A program made the translations under genes and the position numbers. A stretch of DNA of 64,000 bases from Micrococcus flavus. GTDB lineage: Bacteria; Actinomycetota; Actinomycetes; Actinomycetales; Micrococcaceae. Position 1 is the first letter of the stretch. Every line of letters begins with the position of its first letter. The notes below the pieces were generated by a model that was not told the DNA's origin, ran no database searches, and saw nothing but the letters and a program-made list of their open reading frames with translations. Below, piece after piece: positions 63,508-64,000 of this stretch. The stretch covers positions 1,054,001-1,118,000 of the forward strand of contig NZ_JACHMC010000001.1 in assembly GCF_014204815.1 (NCBI RefSeq), given 5' to 3'.

Positions 63508-64000
63508 TCACGGCACCCGCCGCAGCCACTCCTGGGTGCCGAACTTGGTGCGCGCCAGCTCCCGGGCCTCCTCGAGGGTGGCCTCGTCCAGCTCCACGCG
63601 GCGCGCGCCGTAGCGCTCCTCGAAGACCGCCGTCATGGTGTCCCAGATCTCGGGGCGGGTCAGGCCGGTCTGGCGGCGCAGCGGGTCCACGCGCTTCTTC
63701 GCGGAGGCCACGCCCTTGCCCTTGAGCTTCTCCCTGCCGATCCGCAGGACCTCGAGCATCCTGTCCGCGTCGATGTCGTAGCTCATGGTCACGTGGTGCA
63801 ACAGTCCGTGCGCACCCACGCGCTTCTGCGCGGCACCGCCGATCTTCCCCTCGGGCGTGGCGATGTCGTTGAGCGGCTGGTAGAACGCCTGCACACCCAT
63901 CCGGGAGAGCGCGTCCATCACCCATTCGTCGAGGAACGGGTAGGTCTCGGCGGTCTCGAGGCCGTCCACGAGGGACGCGGGCGCGTGCAGGGAGTACGTG
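63508..64000 (-). CDS. lipoate--protein ligase family protein (N-terminus outside window)
   Basis: The frame is open to the window edge; about 164 C-terminal residues are seen. A YDIDADRMLEVLRIGREKLKGKGVASAKKRV-like segment followed by an EIWDTMTAVFEERYGA helix matches the C-terminal half of LplA-type ligases, which attach lipoate or octanoate to E2 and H proteins. The conserved lysine region lies just before. Product and role are by family resemblance only. Confidence 0.8.
   Translation of the reverse strand, partial: TYSLHAPASLVDGLETAETYPFLDEWVMDALSRMGVQAFYQPLNDIATPEGKIGGAAQKRVGAHGLLHHVTMSYDIDADRMLEVLRIGREKLKGKGVASAKKRVDPLRRQTGLTRPEIWDTMTAVFEERYGARRVELDEATLEEARELARTKFGTQEWLRRVP

Overview
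The window is about 73% GC, with strong G/C bias at third codon positions and dense, often overlapping genes. Gene content points to a Micrococcaceae actinobacterium, most likely Micrococcus or a close relative: a ctaE-qcrCAB branch with diheme QcrC, RbpA, the Pup system, mycothiol genes, polyprenol-phosphate-mannose synthase and FabG4/HtdX/FadA2. The genus is inference; no 16S rRNA lies in the window. I see no insertion sequence, prophage or CRISPR array.

Layout. 1-12 kb: end of an M20 dipeptidase, erpA, ctaC-ctaD-ctaF (+), a 1.4 kb gap with no supported gene, then ctaE-qcrC-qcrA-qcrB (-) facing the cta genes, with trpD divergent from ctaE. Together these are the bc1-aa3 respiratory supercomplex. 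12-20 kb: an Lrp-type regulator, a DUF3054 membrane protein, an unidentified HTH protein, an FMN glutamate-synthase-like protein, an alpha/beta hydrolase, a stand-alone condensation-domain protein and a 2,4-dienoyl-CoA-reductase-like flavoprotein. 20-24 kb: NfeD and SPFH proteins, rbpA behind a SigR-type promoter, and a polyprenol-phosphate mannosyltransferase. 24-42 kb: the actinobacterial pupylation neighbourhood on the minus strand (HAD phosphatase, site-2 protease, TrmI, ARC/Mpa, Dop, Pup, PafA, two FKBPs, a PafB-PafC fusion, TatA, TatC, HelY-type helicase). It lacks prcBA, the 20S proteasome genes. 42-47 kb: PAC2 protein, mshC, uppP, small proteins, an M20 peptidase and tRNA-Leu(GAG). 48-51.5 kb: one reading frame fusing 4-alpha-glucanotransferase (MalQ) to a MshA-type glycosyltransferase. 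51-58 kb: htdX-fabG4-fadA2, a TetR regulator and an acyl-CoA oxidase/dehydrogenase, a lipid oxidation module. 58-64 kb: divergent glgA/glgC, an aminopeptidase N and the end of a lipoate-protein ligase.

The clearest large-scale pattern is regulatory. Many genes on both strands have a TANNNT -10 box ending 6-8 nt before the start codon and no Shine-Dalgarno sequence, which predicts leaderless mRNAs. Genes inside operons instead use GGAGG-type sites or ATGA/GTGA stop-start overlaps. Several operons end in long perfect GC hairpins without a U tract. The most unusual findings are the MalQ-MshA fusion and the Pup ligation/depupylation set without proteasome genes, whose ATPase also lacks the C-terminal proteasome-docking motif.
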